Origin: Candidatus Bathyarchaeota archaeon
GTDB lineage: Archaea; Thermoproteota; Bathyarchaeia; Bathyarchaeales; UBA233
Direction of reading: 5' to 3'
Length of the DNA: 6,372 nt
Assembly: GCA_007050895.1 (NCBI GenBank)
Contig: SMYP01000034.1
Coordinates: 2,257-8,628 of the forward strand
Shown: one piece after another, positions 1 to 5,973 of the stretch
How the letters are laid out: each line of letters begins with the position of its first letter
Position numbering within the stretch: the stretch's first letter is position 1
The notes under the pieces: model-generated
The model's input: the letters and a program-made list of their open reading frames with translations, nothing else
Databases searched by the model: none
Told to the model about the DNA's origin: nothing
Translations under genes and position numbers: made by a program

Positions 1-234
1 AAAGATCCTAGAGAGTATTCCGATGCGGTTAAGTTGGACCACTTGTCATTTGACGATTTAGCCAAGATTTTTTCCTCGAGCAAGCATAAAGCGGGAATTC
101 ATCAGATTATTGATCCTGAAGCAGTCAAGATTTTGAAACGTGAGCACATTAAGTTAATAGTGGTGAATGGATTTAAGCCGGAAAATATTTTGACTGCAAT
201 TAATGGTGAGAGAGTTGGCACTGTGGTGAGTTAA
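1..234 (+). CDS. pyrH: UMP kinase, archaeal type (3' part only, start lies before the window)
   Basis: This is the C-terminal 77 residues of a protein I recognise as archaeal UMP kinase, a cytosolic enzyme of the amino-acid-kinase fold that phosphorylates UMP to UDP with ATP in pyrimidine nucleotide synthesis. Full-length relatives are about 220-230 residues, so roughly the last third is present. The frame is open from base 1 (KDPREYSDAV...), so the TTG at 34 is an internal leucine and not a start. Family hallmarks are the DP near the nucleotide-binding region, an AGIHQIIDPEAVKIL segment matching the usual 'AG...viDp.Aa.ii' stretch, an IKLIVVNG strand, a 'PENIL.AI.GE' helix and the terminal GTVVS. 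Other amino-acid kinases (for example isopentenyl phosphate kinase) share the fold, but this tail fits UMP kinase best. The next gene is 78 bp away with its own promoter, so it is probably not in the same operon. Confidence 0.83.
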   Translation, partial: KDPREYSDAVKLDHLSFDDLAKIFSSSKHKAGIHQIIDPEAVKILKREHIKLIVVNGFKPENILTAINGERVGTVVS

Positions 235-235
235 G

Positions 236-247
236 TATTATTTTTTA
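236..247 (+). terminator. T-rich archaeal-type terminator after the UMP kinase gene
   Basis: Immediately after the TAA stop lies TATTATTTTTTA with a run of six or more T on the coding strand and no stable hairpin before it. Archaeal RNA polymerase commonly terminates at such oligo-T tracts. It sits between two genes that look separately promoted. The call rests on composition and position only. Confidence 0.4.
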
Positions 248-264
248 GCATAGCCTACGTTAAG

Positions 265-273
265 TTTAAATAT
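265..273 (+). promoter_or_regulatory. TATA box (box A) for the padR-ABC operon
   Basis: TTTAAATAT matches the archaeal box A consensus well. Its centre lies about 44 bp before the ATG at 313. With the usual spacing of about 25 bp, transcription would begin near 293-298, leaving a very short leader. The first copy of a 12-nt direct repeat overlaps the right end of the box, so a bound repressor could block TBP/TFB or polymerase entry. Confidence 0.55.
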
Positions 274-293
274 CGCATTTGATATCGCCATTG
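270..293 (+). repeat. 12-nt tandem direct repeat at the padR promoter, candidate operator
   Basis: Two adjacent 12-nt units, ATATCGCATTTG (270-281) and ATATCGCCATTG (282-293), agree at 10 of 12 positions, and the first seven bases are identical. They run from the TATA box to the expected transcription start. A period close to one helical turn puts both copies on the same DNA face, as expected for paired sites of a DNA-binding dimer. Autoregulation by the adjacent PadR protein is an inference. Confidence 0.45.
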
Positions 294-312
294 AGGTCAA
301 TAGTGATAAAGA

Positions 313-864
313 ATGTTTCCTCATGTTAAACATTGGATGAGACATACGGCAATGGTGCCTAAAGGTTTCATTCGCTACCGCGTTCTTGAAGCTCTAAACG
401 AGAAACCAATGTCAGGTTCAGAAATAATGGCCGATATTGAAGAGCAAACGGGTGGTTTCTGGAAACCTAGTCCAGGCTCGATCTACCCGCTGTTGGCTTG
501 GCTGCAAGATAATGGTCACGTTAAAGAGTTGCCATTGGAAAACGGGTTAAAACGTTACGAATTAACAGAAAAAGGAAAAGCATTGTTGGGCGAACAGAAA
601 AAAATAAGGAAGCATTTAAGAGAGGAAGTAGGTTTTCTTCCAGCACCGTTCTTTGACAGTTTTCTCAGAAAAATCTCACCCGAAAAAAAGATTGAAATCG
701 GTGATTCCATCAGGAACTTGGCAATAGCCTTTTTTGATTTGGGCAATGCTTTGCAGGAAAACTTCTCTGAGCAAGCAATAAATGAAGCGAATCAAGTTTT
801 GAATGAAGCAACAGTAAAGCTTGCTGAAATAAAAAATCAAATTAAAGGTGAAAAACATGAGTGA
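313..864 (+). CDS. PadR family winged-helix transcriptional regulator
   Basis: This 183-residue protein is a PadR-type repressor, a class that senses small toxic molecules and controls nearby exporters or detoxification genes. The winged-helix domain covers about residues 15-95. It shows the diagnostic SGSEIMADIEE helix (34-44), the GFWKPSPGSIYPLLAWL recognition region (48-64) and the wing with RYELTEKGKALL (81-92). Residues about 97-178 are charged and mostly helical, matching the C-terminal dimerisation/ligand region of the longer PadR members. The ATG at 313 is the most upstream start possible, because an in-frame TAA lies at 307-309. ATG codons at 337 and 352 (MVPKGF) are alternatives, since the core domain begins there. 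A GAGGT at 293-297 is rather far from 313 (15 nt). The gene overlaps the next one by 8 nt. It most likely represses its own operon; the ligand is unknown. Confidence 0.88.
   Translation: MFPHVKHWMRHTAMVPKGFIRYRVLEALNEKPMSGSEIMADIEEQTGGFWKPSPGSIYPLLAWLQDNGHVKELPLENGLKRYELTEKGKALLGEQKKIRKHLREEVGFLPAPFFDSFLRKISPEKKIEIGDSIRNLAIAFFDLGNALQENFSEQAINEANQVLNEATVKLAEIKNQIKGEKHE
846..851 (+). promoter_or_regulatory. Ribosome binding site that fixes the ABC ATPase start at 857
   Basis: AGGTGA ends 5 nt before the ATG at 857, a good Shine-Dalgarno match and spacing. A GTG at 848 in the same frame would give three more residues, but that codon lies inside the AGGTGA motif and has no site of its own. Confidence 0.6.
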
Positions 865-1858
865 GAACGCAATTGAAGCCAAGGGCTTAACCAAAGTCTT
901 TAACGGAAGCTTGGTGGCTGTTGACCACATAGATTTCAACGTAAAGAATGGTGAAATTTTTGGTTTCCTAGGACCCAACGGCGCGGGAAAAACTACGACC
1001 ATAAATATGTTAATAACAGTGTTGAAGCCGACAGAGGGCAAAGCAGCAATATTGGGCTATGACATTGCCAAACAAAATGATCAAGTCAGATACTCAATCG
1101 GCGTTGTGCCGCAGGAATACACTGCTGACGAAGACCTAACAGGCTACGAAAACATACTTTTATGCGCCGATCTGTATGGAATTTCTCGCAAAATCTCTAC
1201 AAAACGCGCAACAGATCTCTTAGAATTAGTTGAATTAACTGCGTTCAAGGATAAGAAAGTTCAGACTTACTCTGGTGGTATGCGCCGAAGACTAGAACTT
1301 GCCTGTGGCTTGATCAACAGGCCAAAAGTGCTTTTTTTGGATGAACCGACGTTAGGGTTAGATGTTCAAACCCGAGCAGCCACTTGGAATTACATTAAAA
1401 TGTTAAAGAAACAGTTTGGTATGACACTTTTCATGACTACTCATTATCTTGAAGAAGCAGATGCGCTTTGCGACCGCATAGCAATAATTGACCATGGAAA
1501 AATAATCGTTGTTGGAACACCGACCGAGTTAAAAGACAGCTTAGGTGGTGACATAATCAGTGTCGCCATCAAAAAGGATGTTGACATAACGAAACTTGTA
1601 GAGGAAATCGAACATGTTAAGGAAGTAAAGAAGGAGAATGGATCATATATGATAAAATCTGCTAACGGAGAAATAACTGCACCATTAATAATTGAAGTTC
1701 TACGCAAAGAAGGTCACGTTGTTACACGGCTTTCATTAACTAAACCAACCCTAAACGAAGTTTATCTGCAGTACACTGGTAGATCCATGCGCGACGCAGA
1801 GGACTCAGGTGATTCACTTCATGCAAAAAGAATGATGATGGCGAGGCGAAGACATTGA
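857..1858 (+). CDS. ABC transporter ATP-binding protein, drug/antibiotic export (DrrA-like) type
   Basis: This is the cytoplasmic ATPase subunit that powers the exporter whose membrane subunit is encoded next. Numbering from the ATG at 857 (333 residues), all nucleotide-binding motifs are intact: Walker A GPNGAGKTT at 39-47, Q-loop Q86 in VVPQE, signature YSGGMRRR at 138-145, Walker B VLFLDEP at 158-164, D-loop GLD at 167-169 and switch histidine H196 in MTTH. After the ATPase core (to about 215) comes a C-terminal domain of the kind found in DrrA/CcmA-like exporters, including the TLNEVYLQYTGRSMRDAE ending. A short basic tail rich in Met and Arg (KRMMMARRRH) follows. The start overlaps the end of padR by 8 nt, and the stop overlaps the permease start by TTGA, so translation is probably coupled. 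The transported compound cannot be read from the sequence. Confidence 0.93.
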   Translation: MSENAIEAKGLTKVFNGSLVAVDHIDFNVKNGEIFGFLGPNGAGKTTTINMLITVLKPTEGKAAILGYDIAKQNDQVRYSIGVVPQEYTADEDLTGYENILLCADLYGISRKISTKRATDLLELVELTAFKDKKVQTYSGGMRRRLELACGLINRPKVLFLDEPTLGLDVQTRAATWNYIKMLKKQFGMTLFMTTHYLEEADALCDRIAIIDHGKIIVVGTPTELKDSLGGDIISVAIKKDVDITKLVEEIEHVKEVKKENGSYMIKSANGEITAPLIIEVLRKEGHVVTRLSLTKPTLNEVYLQYTGRSMRDAEDSGDSLHAKRMMMARRRH

Positions 1859-2766
1859 GTGAAGTGAATAACGTTTCAAAAAGCAAACTTCATGGACTCT
1901 GGGCTTTAACCAACAGAGAGTTGAAAAAATGGTACAAAGCACCCACAGTTTTCATTCTTACGTTGATACAGCCAATAATTTGGCTGGGGTTATTGGGAAA
2001 TGCATTAAATATAAGCAGCTTGGTGAGTTCAAGCTCAATAACATTACCTGCAGACTTGATGTCCCAGTTTACTCCAGCACAGCTAGGCGCATTAAGTGAA
2101 TTCTTCTCAAACATCGGTGACACAATAATGCAGGGCACCTTTGGAACTACCAGTTATATTTCGTTTATGGCTGTGGGTATGATTGCTTTCACAGCACTTT
2201 TCACTACAATGTTCAGCGGCATGTCAGTTGTCTGGGATAGGCGCCTTGGCTTCTTAAACAAAGCATTGAGCACACCCGTATCACGTGCAGTAATAATACT
2301 ATCTAAAGTACTTTCAGCAACATTGCGATCAATGTTCCAAGCCTCAATAATACTCATCATTGCTGTCCCACTCGGTTTTCAATTCGGCGCAGCCTTCACA
2401 CCTATTAACATACTTGGTGTGTTCGCATTCTTGTTTCTGATATGCATGGGTTTGTCTTCACTTTTCATAGCCATCAATATACGATCAACGAGAATCGAGA
2501 CGCCAATGGCGGTCATGAACCTGCTGAACCTACCATTAACCTTCGCAAGTAGTGCCTTCTTCCCTATTGAACAAATGCCCGGATGGCTTCAGGCAGTAGC
2601 AACTGTGAATCCTCTTTCGTACACAATGAACGGTATGAGACAGCTTCTGATTAATCCAACTATTGACTACTCGCAACTCGCACTTCAATACGCCTATGTT
2701 GGCATATTCGCTGGAGTATTAACAACAGTAGGCATTTTACTGTCCTGGAGATTCCTGAACAAATAG
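1855..2766 (+). CDS. ABC-2 type transporter permease (DrrB-like)
   Basis: This 303-residue integral membrane protein is the channel subunit of the exporter driven by the preceding ATPase. About six hydrophobic segments are visible: 31-50, 101-123, 158-180, 183-208, 217-237 and 278-299. This is the ABC-2 layout, with a polar, Ser-rich loop (about 52-98) between the first two, presumably outside the cell. The cytoplasmic stretch WDRRLGFLNKALSTPVSR (127-144) and the region ASSAFFPIEQMPGWLQAV with NPLSYTMNGMRQLL (231-265) are typical of the ABC-2/DrrB family. The start is a TTG sharing TTGA with the stop of the ATPase gene; GAGG at 1843-1846 is the likely ribosome site. The complete transporter would be a dimer of each subunit. 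Its substrate is unknown, and the PadR neighbour suggests a toxic or antimicrobial compound or lipophilic metabolite. Confidence 0.92.
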   Translation: MSEVNNVSKSKLHGLWALTNRELKKWYKAPTVFILTLIQPIIWLGLLGNALNISSLVSSSSITLPADLMSQFTPAQLGALSEFFSNIGDTIMQGTFGTTSYISFMAVGMIAFTALFTTMFSGMSVVWDRRLGFLNKALSTPVSRAVIILSKVLSATLRSMFQASIILIIAVPLGFQFGAAFTPINILGVFAFLFLICMGLSSLFIAINIRSTRIETPMAVMNLLNLPLTFASSAFFPIEQMPGWLQAVATVNPLSYTMNGMRQLLINPTIDYSQLALQYAYVGIFAGVLTTVGILLSWRFLNK

Positions 2767-2860
2767 TCACGCCCGAAAAGTCAGCTGCAATATTGGATTC
2801 AGCACAGCTGGCAAAATAGTCTTCGTTGTGCACCTTCCTTGGCACCTTTCTAATCTTAAA

Positions 2861-2869
2861 TCTATATAG
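2861..2869 (+). promoter_or_regulatory. TATA box for the Nudix gene
   Basis: TCTATATAG, preceded by CTTAAA, resembles an archaeal box A. Its centre is about 47 bp upstream of the TTG start at 2912, which would place transcription near 2890, just before the ribosome site. The 145-bp gap after the permease (2767-2911) holds no supported gene. It has only a weak CAGCTG-loop-CAGCTG pairing and a short imperfect repeat of GCACCTT near 2830-2850. Confidence 0.45.
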
Positions 2870-2899
2870 GTTTTAATCTTATAGGAGTCATTTATAGCA

Positions 2900-2906
2900 G
2901 AGGGGT
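2900..2906 (+). promoter_or_regulatory. Ribosome binding site that supports the TTG start of the Nudix gene
   Basis: GAGGGGT ends 5 nt before the TTG at 2912. The encoded protein reaches its first conserved strand (PVVGVGAIII) within nine residues of this start, so the TTG start is credible and no ATG start upstream is needed. Confidence 0.55.
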
Positions 2907-2911
2907 AATAG

Positions 2912-3358
2912 TTGAGCAGGCAGTATCCAAAAAAACCAGTTGTAGGAGTAGGTGCCATAATAATTGATCGAGACCTGATTCTGCTTGAGAAACGAAAGAA
3001 CTCACCAGGTGAAGGAAAATGGAGTATTCCAGGCGGTTTGGTGGACCTCGGCGAGACTGCGGAACGCGCGGTCATCCGCGAAGTGAAAGAAGAGACTGGG
3101 TTGGAAGTAGTCAAGCCTCGTCTTATTGATGTTGTTAGTTACATTAGCATGGGTGAAAGTGGTCGAGTGAGGTATCATTTCGTTATTATTGACTACCTTG
3201 TAACAACAAAAGGGGGCAAGCTTAAAGCAGCAAGCGACGCTGACGATTTGAAGTGGGTTTCCTTCAACGAGGTAGAAGAGTACGATTTAACAGAATCCTT
3301 CAGAAGTTTCTTCGAGCGCAATAAAGAAAAATTGGAAAACGTTAATGTATATTTTTGA
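2912..3358 (+). CDS. Nudix hydrolase
   Basis: This 148-residue protein is a complete single-domain Nudix hydrolase, which cleaves a nucleoside diphosphate linked to another group, using divalent metal. The Nudix box is perfect at residues 42-64: G42, five residues, E48, seven residues, then R56-E57-V58 with E60-E61 and G63-L64. The metal-binding glutamates of the REVKEE helix are intact. It is preceded by the usual GKWSIPGG strand-turn (35-42) and followed by a YHFVIIDYLV strand and the LKWVSFNEVEEYDL segment (about 109-125) common in MutT/ADP-ribose-pyrophosphatase-like members. The substrate cannot be assigned; ADP-ribose, a nucleotide sugar or an oxidised nucleotide are all possible. The TTG start has a strong ribosome site and a promoter of its own. 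The last 17 bp overlap the 3' end of the oppositely oriented herA. Confidence 0.92.
   Translation: MSRQYPKKPVVGVGAIIIDRDLILLEKRKNSPGEGKWSIPGGLVDLGETAERAVIREVKEETGLEVVKPRLIDVVSYISMGESGRVRYHFVIIDYLVTTKGGKLKAASDADDLKWVSFNEVEEYDLTESFRSFFERNKEKLENVNVYF
3322..3333 (-). terminator. T-rich tract downstream of herA, inside the 3' end of the Nudix gene
   Basis: Reading the minus strand past the herA stop, the sequence has CAATTTTTCTTTATT, a run of U in the transcript that could end the nurA-herA message. It lies within the last codons of the Nudix gene (encoding NKEKLE on the plus strand), so the A-rich codons may be the whole explanation. Confidence 0.25.
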
Positions 3359-4802
3359 AAAACAGCCGTGTTTCCCCCATTGTCTTCATATCTAGAGCTC
3401 TGACACGCGTAACTATTGGAAAGTCTCTTACAACTTTTCCCAAGGTTAAGCAGTGCTGCGGCGGTAGGTCTCTTGCAATGGAGCGAACGGTTTCAGCATC
3501 AACTCGGGCAGCACGGCTTACCACGTCTAAATCGTGCTCATTTGTGAAGTTGAAGAGGAAAATGTTGTCTGCTTGGCGATAGATGCTTTCGCGTATAGTG
3601 TCAGGCTGGTTAGTTATGAACGTGGTAAATATTCCGAAGTGACGCATGCGGGTGACTATGTCGTCCCAGTAGGTTTCTCGGAGGTAAAGGTGCGCTTCTT
3701 CAGCAAACAGGAAAGTGGCTTTTAGTCTCCAACTTTGCAAGGATTCAACGAGTTTTCCGAGGACGTATTCAACCACTATTTGACGGTCTATGGTGCTTGT
3801 GTTGCGCAAGTTTATGATTATGGCGCCGCCTTGATGCTTTGCTTTCATCATGGACTCATCTAGAAGCGCAGCTTCAGCAAGGCTGTCGGTGAAGAAGCCC
3901 GAGTTGACGAGAGCGTGATACCTAGAAGACAGGGCGTCACGTACATGCTGGTTGCAGTTTAAATCGCGTATTGCCGCGCCCATTTCCTGCAAAGTAAGAG
4001 ACCCCTTTTCTTTTAGCGTTTTCCAGAGACGTCTGAACTCACGAGAGGACGTTGCAGGTAAATGTAAAGCGTGAATTAATATACCCATTACCACATTTAG
4101 GTGAAGCTGCCCTAGGGCTACTTTGAAGTTTTGTGAGGGTGTTAATGCATGGATTTTGTCGTAGTAAATGTTTCTTTTTCCGTCTTGGGTCATGCCAATA
4201 TTCGTGTATTCGCCGTTCAAGTCGAAGATGACCACTGTAGCTTTGTAACCGATCAAGCTTGCCATTAAGAGTTTGGACAGGTGGGATTTACCGCAGCCTT
4301 TTTTGCCTGTAACTATGTTTAAAGTGCCATCCACTGCTGTAGCATCTATAGTGAGGAGCGACGAGTCTTTAGTGCCCCCGAGGATTATAGGTCGGTTTCC
4401 ATCGACTTTAGCGAGTTTCAGTAGCATTGGCACAGATAGTTTTTTGATAGTGGACTGTGAGCGGCTGGGTAACCATGAACTGCTAGGACTCAGCGCATCA
4501 TTTTCCAATGTCGCTCTTGTTTTGCATATCAGCAAGCTGGCGTCTTGAATGTACGTTATATGAGGAGCTATTTCCAATGGGTCAATGTCTTCGCCTTGTA
4601 TTGGTTCTCCGCCGTTTGGTAATGTGCGCAGTAACTCTTCAAGTACACCCGGAATGCTAGCAAACTGGACATCAATTACCTGAGCAATTAATGCTTTGTT
4701 TGCGTCAGGGTCTTCAATGAGAAGGTAGTCGCCTTTTTCTGCGTTTTCGCTTGGAAAACTTAACACTTGGAGGATGTTACCTTCTTTTTTGTAGAGTTTC
4801 AT
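3342..4802 (-). CDS. herA: HerA family hexameric DNA helicase/translocase
   Basis: This is a 486-residue ATPase of the HerA/FtsK superfamily. In archaea HerA forms a hexameric ring that pumps double-stranded DNA and works with the nuclease NurA in processing broken ends for recombination. The N-terminal part (about 8-60, containing GDYLLIEDP and ALIAQVIDVQ) looks like the HAS-barrel. The ATPase core has Walker A GKKGCGKS (166-173, K172), the strand VVIFDLNGEYT (190-200) seen in HerA proteins, Walker B LFAEEAH (365-371), candidate arginine fingers R385/R387 in TRMRHFG, and the polar TNQP sensor (397-400). Length is near the family norm of about 500. The ATG at 4802 shares one base with the nurA stop (TAATG), and AAGGAG at 4818-4813 gives a good ribosome site 10 nt away. 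The C170 in the P-loop, where Ser or Thr is more usual, is a small oddity. Translation coupled to nurA is likely. Confidence 0.9.
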   Translation of the reverse strand: MKLYKKEGNILQVLSFPSENAEKGDYLLIEDPDANKALIAQVIDVQFASIPGVLEELLRTLPNGGEPIQGEDIDPLEIAPHITYIQDASLLICKTRATLENDALSPSSSWLPSRSQSTIKKLSVPMLLKLAKVDGNRPIILGGTKDSSLLTIDATAVDGTLNIVTGKKGCGKSHLSKLLMASLIGYKATVVIFDLNGEYTNIGMTQDGKRNIYYDKIHALTPSQNFKVALGQLHLNVVMGILIHALHLPATSSREFRRLWKTLKEKGSLTLQEMGAAIRDLNCNQHVRDALSSRYHALVNSGFFTDSLAEAALLDESMMKAKHQGGAIIINLRNTSTIDRQIVVEYVLGKLVESLQSWRLKATFLFAEEAHLYLRETYWDDIVTRMRHFGIFTTFITNQPDTIRESIYRQADNIFLFNFTNEHDLDVVSRAARVDAETVRSIARDLPPQHCLTLGKVVRDFPIVTRVRALDMKTMGETRLFFKNIH

Positions 4803-5881
4803 TAACTGAGTTCTCCTTTGCCAAACGGCCCAAAAAGCAATTTATGCATGTCTGGCCTATTGATTATGTGAATGCCATGCTTGCGGGTAATGAAATGTTT
4901 GATGGCTAAGACTTCGTTAGCGGTAAAAGTGCATAATATATGTGAAAGCCGCAATGTTTCAGGATAACCTTGTAAATACAAGTCATTTCCTAAAAGCTTC
5001 TCAACCGCGGTCAGTCTATTCTGGAGGGGGATTTCTCTATCGATGTCTAAGCGAAATGCGTAGTTTGCTTTGTTGAGCCTAGCGACGTAGACACCACCCA
5101 ACACGACTGTCGGCGGTTTAAATTTTACACCCGTTGTTTCTAGTAGATATGGAGGGTCATGTTTTGGCAATTGGTCTGTTATGAGGTAGCCATTGACGCG
5201 AAGACTTGTCATTTTAGAGAACGCAAGTACGGTTGTTTTGTTTCTTCTTGCAATGCTGAGTATATCTTTCATGCGTTGTACAGGATTGTCTATGGTTCCT
5301 GATGTTAGCGAACCATCGAACAGAATTAAACCGTTATCTACTGTTTTAGCTAGCATTGTTTGCAGCCATCGTTCAAGAAGACTTGCGAGGCGGGTGGGCA
5401 TTTGCATTAAGTTCGGCGTTGAATAGCGGTTACCTGAATAAAGAGTGTTGAAGTAGGATTTTTCGAGGGTGTTGTAGACTTCATTTTTGTTATCTTCTGT
5501 AATGTGGAAAATAAATGGTCCTAGGCGGGTGTAATGATATCGTCTATTTTGTTTCCAAGTGGTTGCGCCGCGAATAGCTATTATTATTCCTGTACTTGTT
5601 TCACCAATTTTTATAGTTGATGTGTCTATTGCGGCGATTGTTGTTTCTTGGTGGTTAGGTTTCAAGGCAATTGCCTGGCGGTTCAGCTGCAGGTTTGATG
5701 CGTATTGTTCTGAGATATGGAATTGGTGAAAGTTTTGTTGATTTAGTTGAAAGGGTTGGTGTTGCACTTGTTTTAGGGAATGGAGTGATTGTTCTAGGAA
5801 GCGCTGGGGTAGCGTTGTGTCGATGGTGGGCTGTGGAAAATTATATTTTGGGGTTGTTGTTATAGTATATTGTTCAATCAC
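4802..5881 (-). CDS. nurA: NurA family 5'-3' nuclease
   Basis: NurA is a manganese-dependent nuclease with 5'-3' exonuclease and single-strand endonuclease activity that forms a dimer docked on the HerA ring. Numbering from a TTG at 5884 (360 residues), the acidic site motifs are visible: IAAIDTST with D87 (usually DGS), LILFDGSL with D190, the AFSKMTSLR strand with K224, FRLDI with D280, and GYPETLRLSH near the C terminus. In the last, Y307 and H315 are eight residues apart, the same spacing I recall for the catalytic Tyr/His of Sulfolobus NurA. The start is either TTG 5884 or GTG 5881. I chose GTG because GGTGA at 5892-5888 is 6 nt away, against 3 nt for TTG. Residues about 31-70 are strikingly rich in Gln, Asn and His (11 Gln in 40). 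The gene leads the operon, with herA directly after it, and is transcribed away from the winged-helix gene. Confidence 0.87.
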   Translation of the reverse strand: MIEQYTITTTPKYNFPQPTIDTTLPQRFLEQSLHSLKQVQHQPFQLNQQNFHQFHISEQYASNLQLNRQAIALKPNHQETTIAAIDTSTIKIGETSTGIIIAIRGATTWKQNRRYHYTRLGPFIFHITEDNKNEVYNTLEKSYFNTLYSGNRYSTPNLMQMPTRLASLLERWLQTMLAKTVDNGLILFDGSLTSGTIDNPVQRMKDILSIARRNKTTVLAFSKMTSLRVNGYLITDQLPKHDPPYLLETTGVKFKPPTVVLGGVYVARLNKANYAFRLDIDREIPLQNRLTAVEKLLGNDLYLQGYPETLRLSHILCTFTANEVLAIKHFITRKHGIHIINRPDMHKLLFGPFGKGELS

Positions 5882-5887
5882 CAAGAT

Positions 5888-5892
5888 TCACC
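5888..5892 (-). promoter_or_regulatory. Ribosome binding site of nurA, favouring GTG at 5881
   Basis: On the minus strand GGTGA is followed by ATC TTG GTG. Spacing is 3 nt to the TTG and 6 nt to the GTG in the same frame, so the GTG is the better placed start. The two choices differ by one residue. Confidence 0.5.
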
Positions 5893-5914
5893 AATAGCCA
5901 ATAAGGCATGGGCG

Positions 5915-5924
5915 AAATATTTAA
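5915..5924. promoter_or_regulatory. TATA-like element of the divergent nurA / winged-helix promoter region
   Basis: AAATATTTAA reads as TTAAATATTT on the minus strand, a good archaeal box A. Its centre is about 26 bp before the expected nurA transcription start near 5894, just ahead of the ribosome site. On the plus strand the same near-symmetric box would start transcription near 5945, before the AGGTGA at 5964. Use on the minus strand is the stronger claim; use in both directions is an inference. Confidence 0.5.
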
Positions 5925-5953
5925 GTGTTGTGCATGTACATCTTGCACAATAC
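5925..5953. repeat. Inverted repeat between divergent genes, candidate operator
   Basis: Left arm GTGTTGTGCA (5925-5934) and right arm TGCACAATAC (5944-5953) are complementary at 9 of 10 positions, with a perfect inner seven (TTGTGCA/TGCACAA). The 9-nt spacer adds an overlapping palindromic core ATGTACAT (5934-5941). The repeat directly abuts the TATA-like element and covers the expected plus-strand transcription start. It is noncoding, so codon constraint does not explain it. Operator function is inferred from symmetry and position. Confidence 0.55.
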
Positions 5954-5963
5954 AATAGACAAC

Positions 5964-5969
5964 AGGTGA
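5964..5969 (+). promoter_or_regulatory. Ribosome binding site that defines the TTG start at 5974
   Basis: AGGTGA ends 4 nt before a TTG. The protein reads MTEKPQKPPIKV from this codon. The next in-frame ATG (6013) would discard the first 13 residues and has no comparable site. Confidence 0.6.
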
Positions 5970-5973
5970 CAAC

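Noticed and set aside
34..234. A short 66-residue gene starting at TTG 34
   Set aside because: The same frame is open to base 1 and the upstream residues continue the UMP kinase pattern, so this is an internal codon of a truncated gene.
676..1041. A 121-codon minus-strand frame across padR and the ABC ATPase
   Set aside because: It is antisense to two well-supported genes including the Walker A region and has no recognisable motifs.
2782..2810. CAGCTG-loop-CAGCTG as a hairpin terminator of the ABC operon
   Set aside because: Only six pairs with a 17-nt loop, each arm is itself a palindrome, and no T tract follows; too weak to call.
2830..2850. Imperfect repeat of GCACCTT in the gap before the Nudix gene
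   Set aside because: The match is only about seven bases and lies upstream of the TATA box with no symmetry; likely chance.
5671..5865. A 64-codon plus-strand open frame opposite the start of nurA
   Set aside because: It has Gly/Val/Leu-rich content produced by the complement of the Gln/Asn-rich nurA codons, no ribosome site, and lies wholly inside a gene with clear family motifs.
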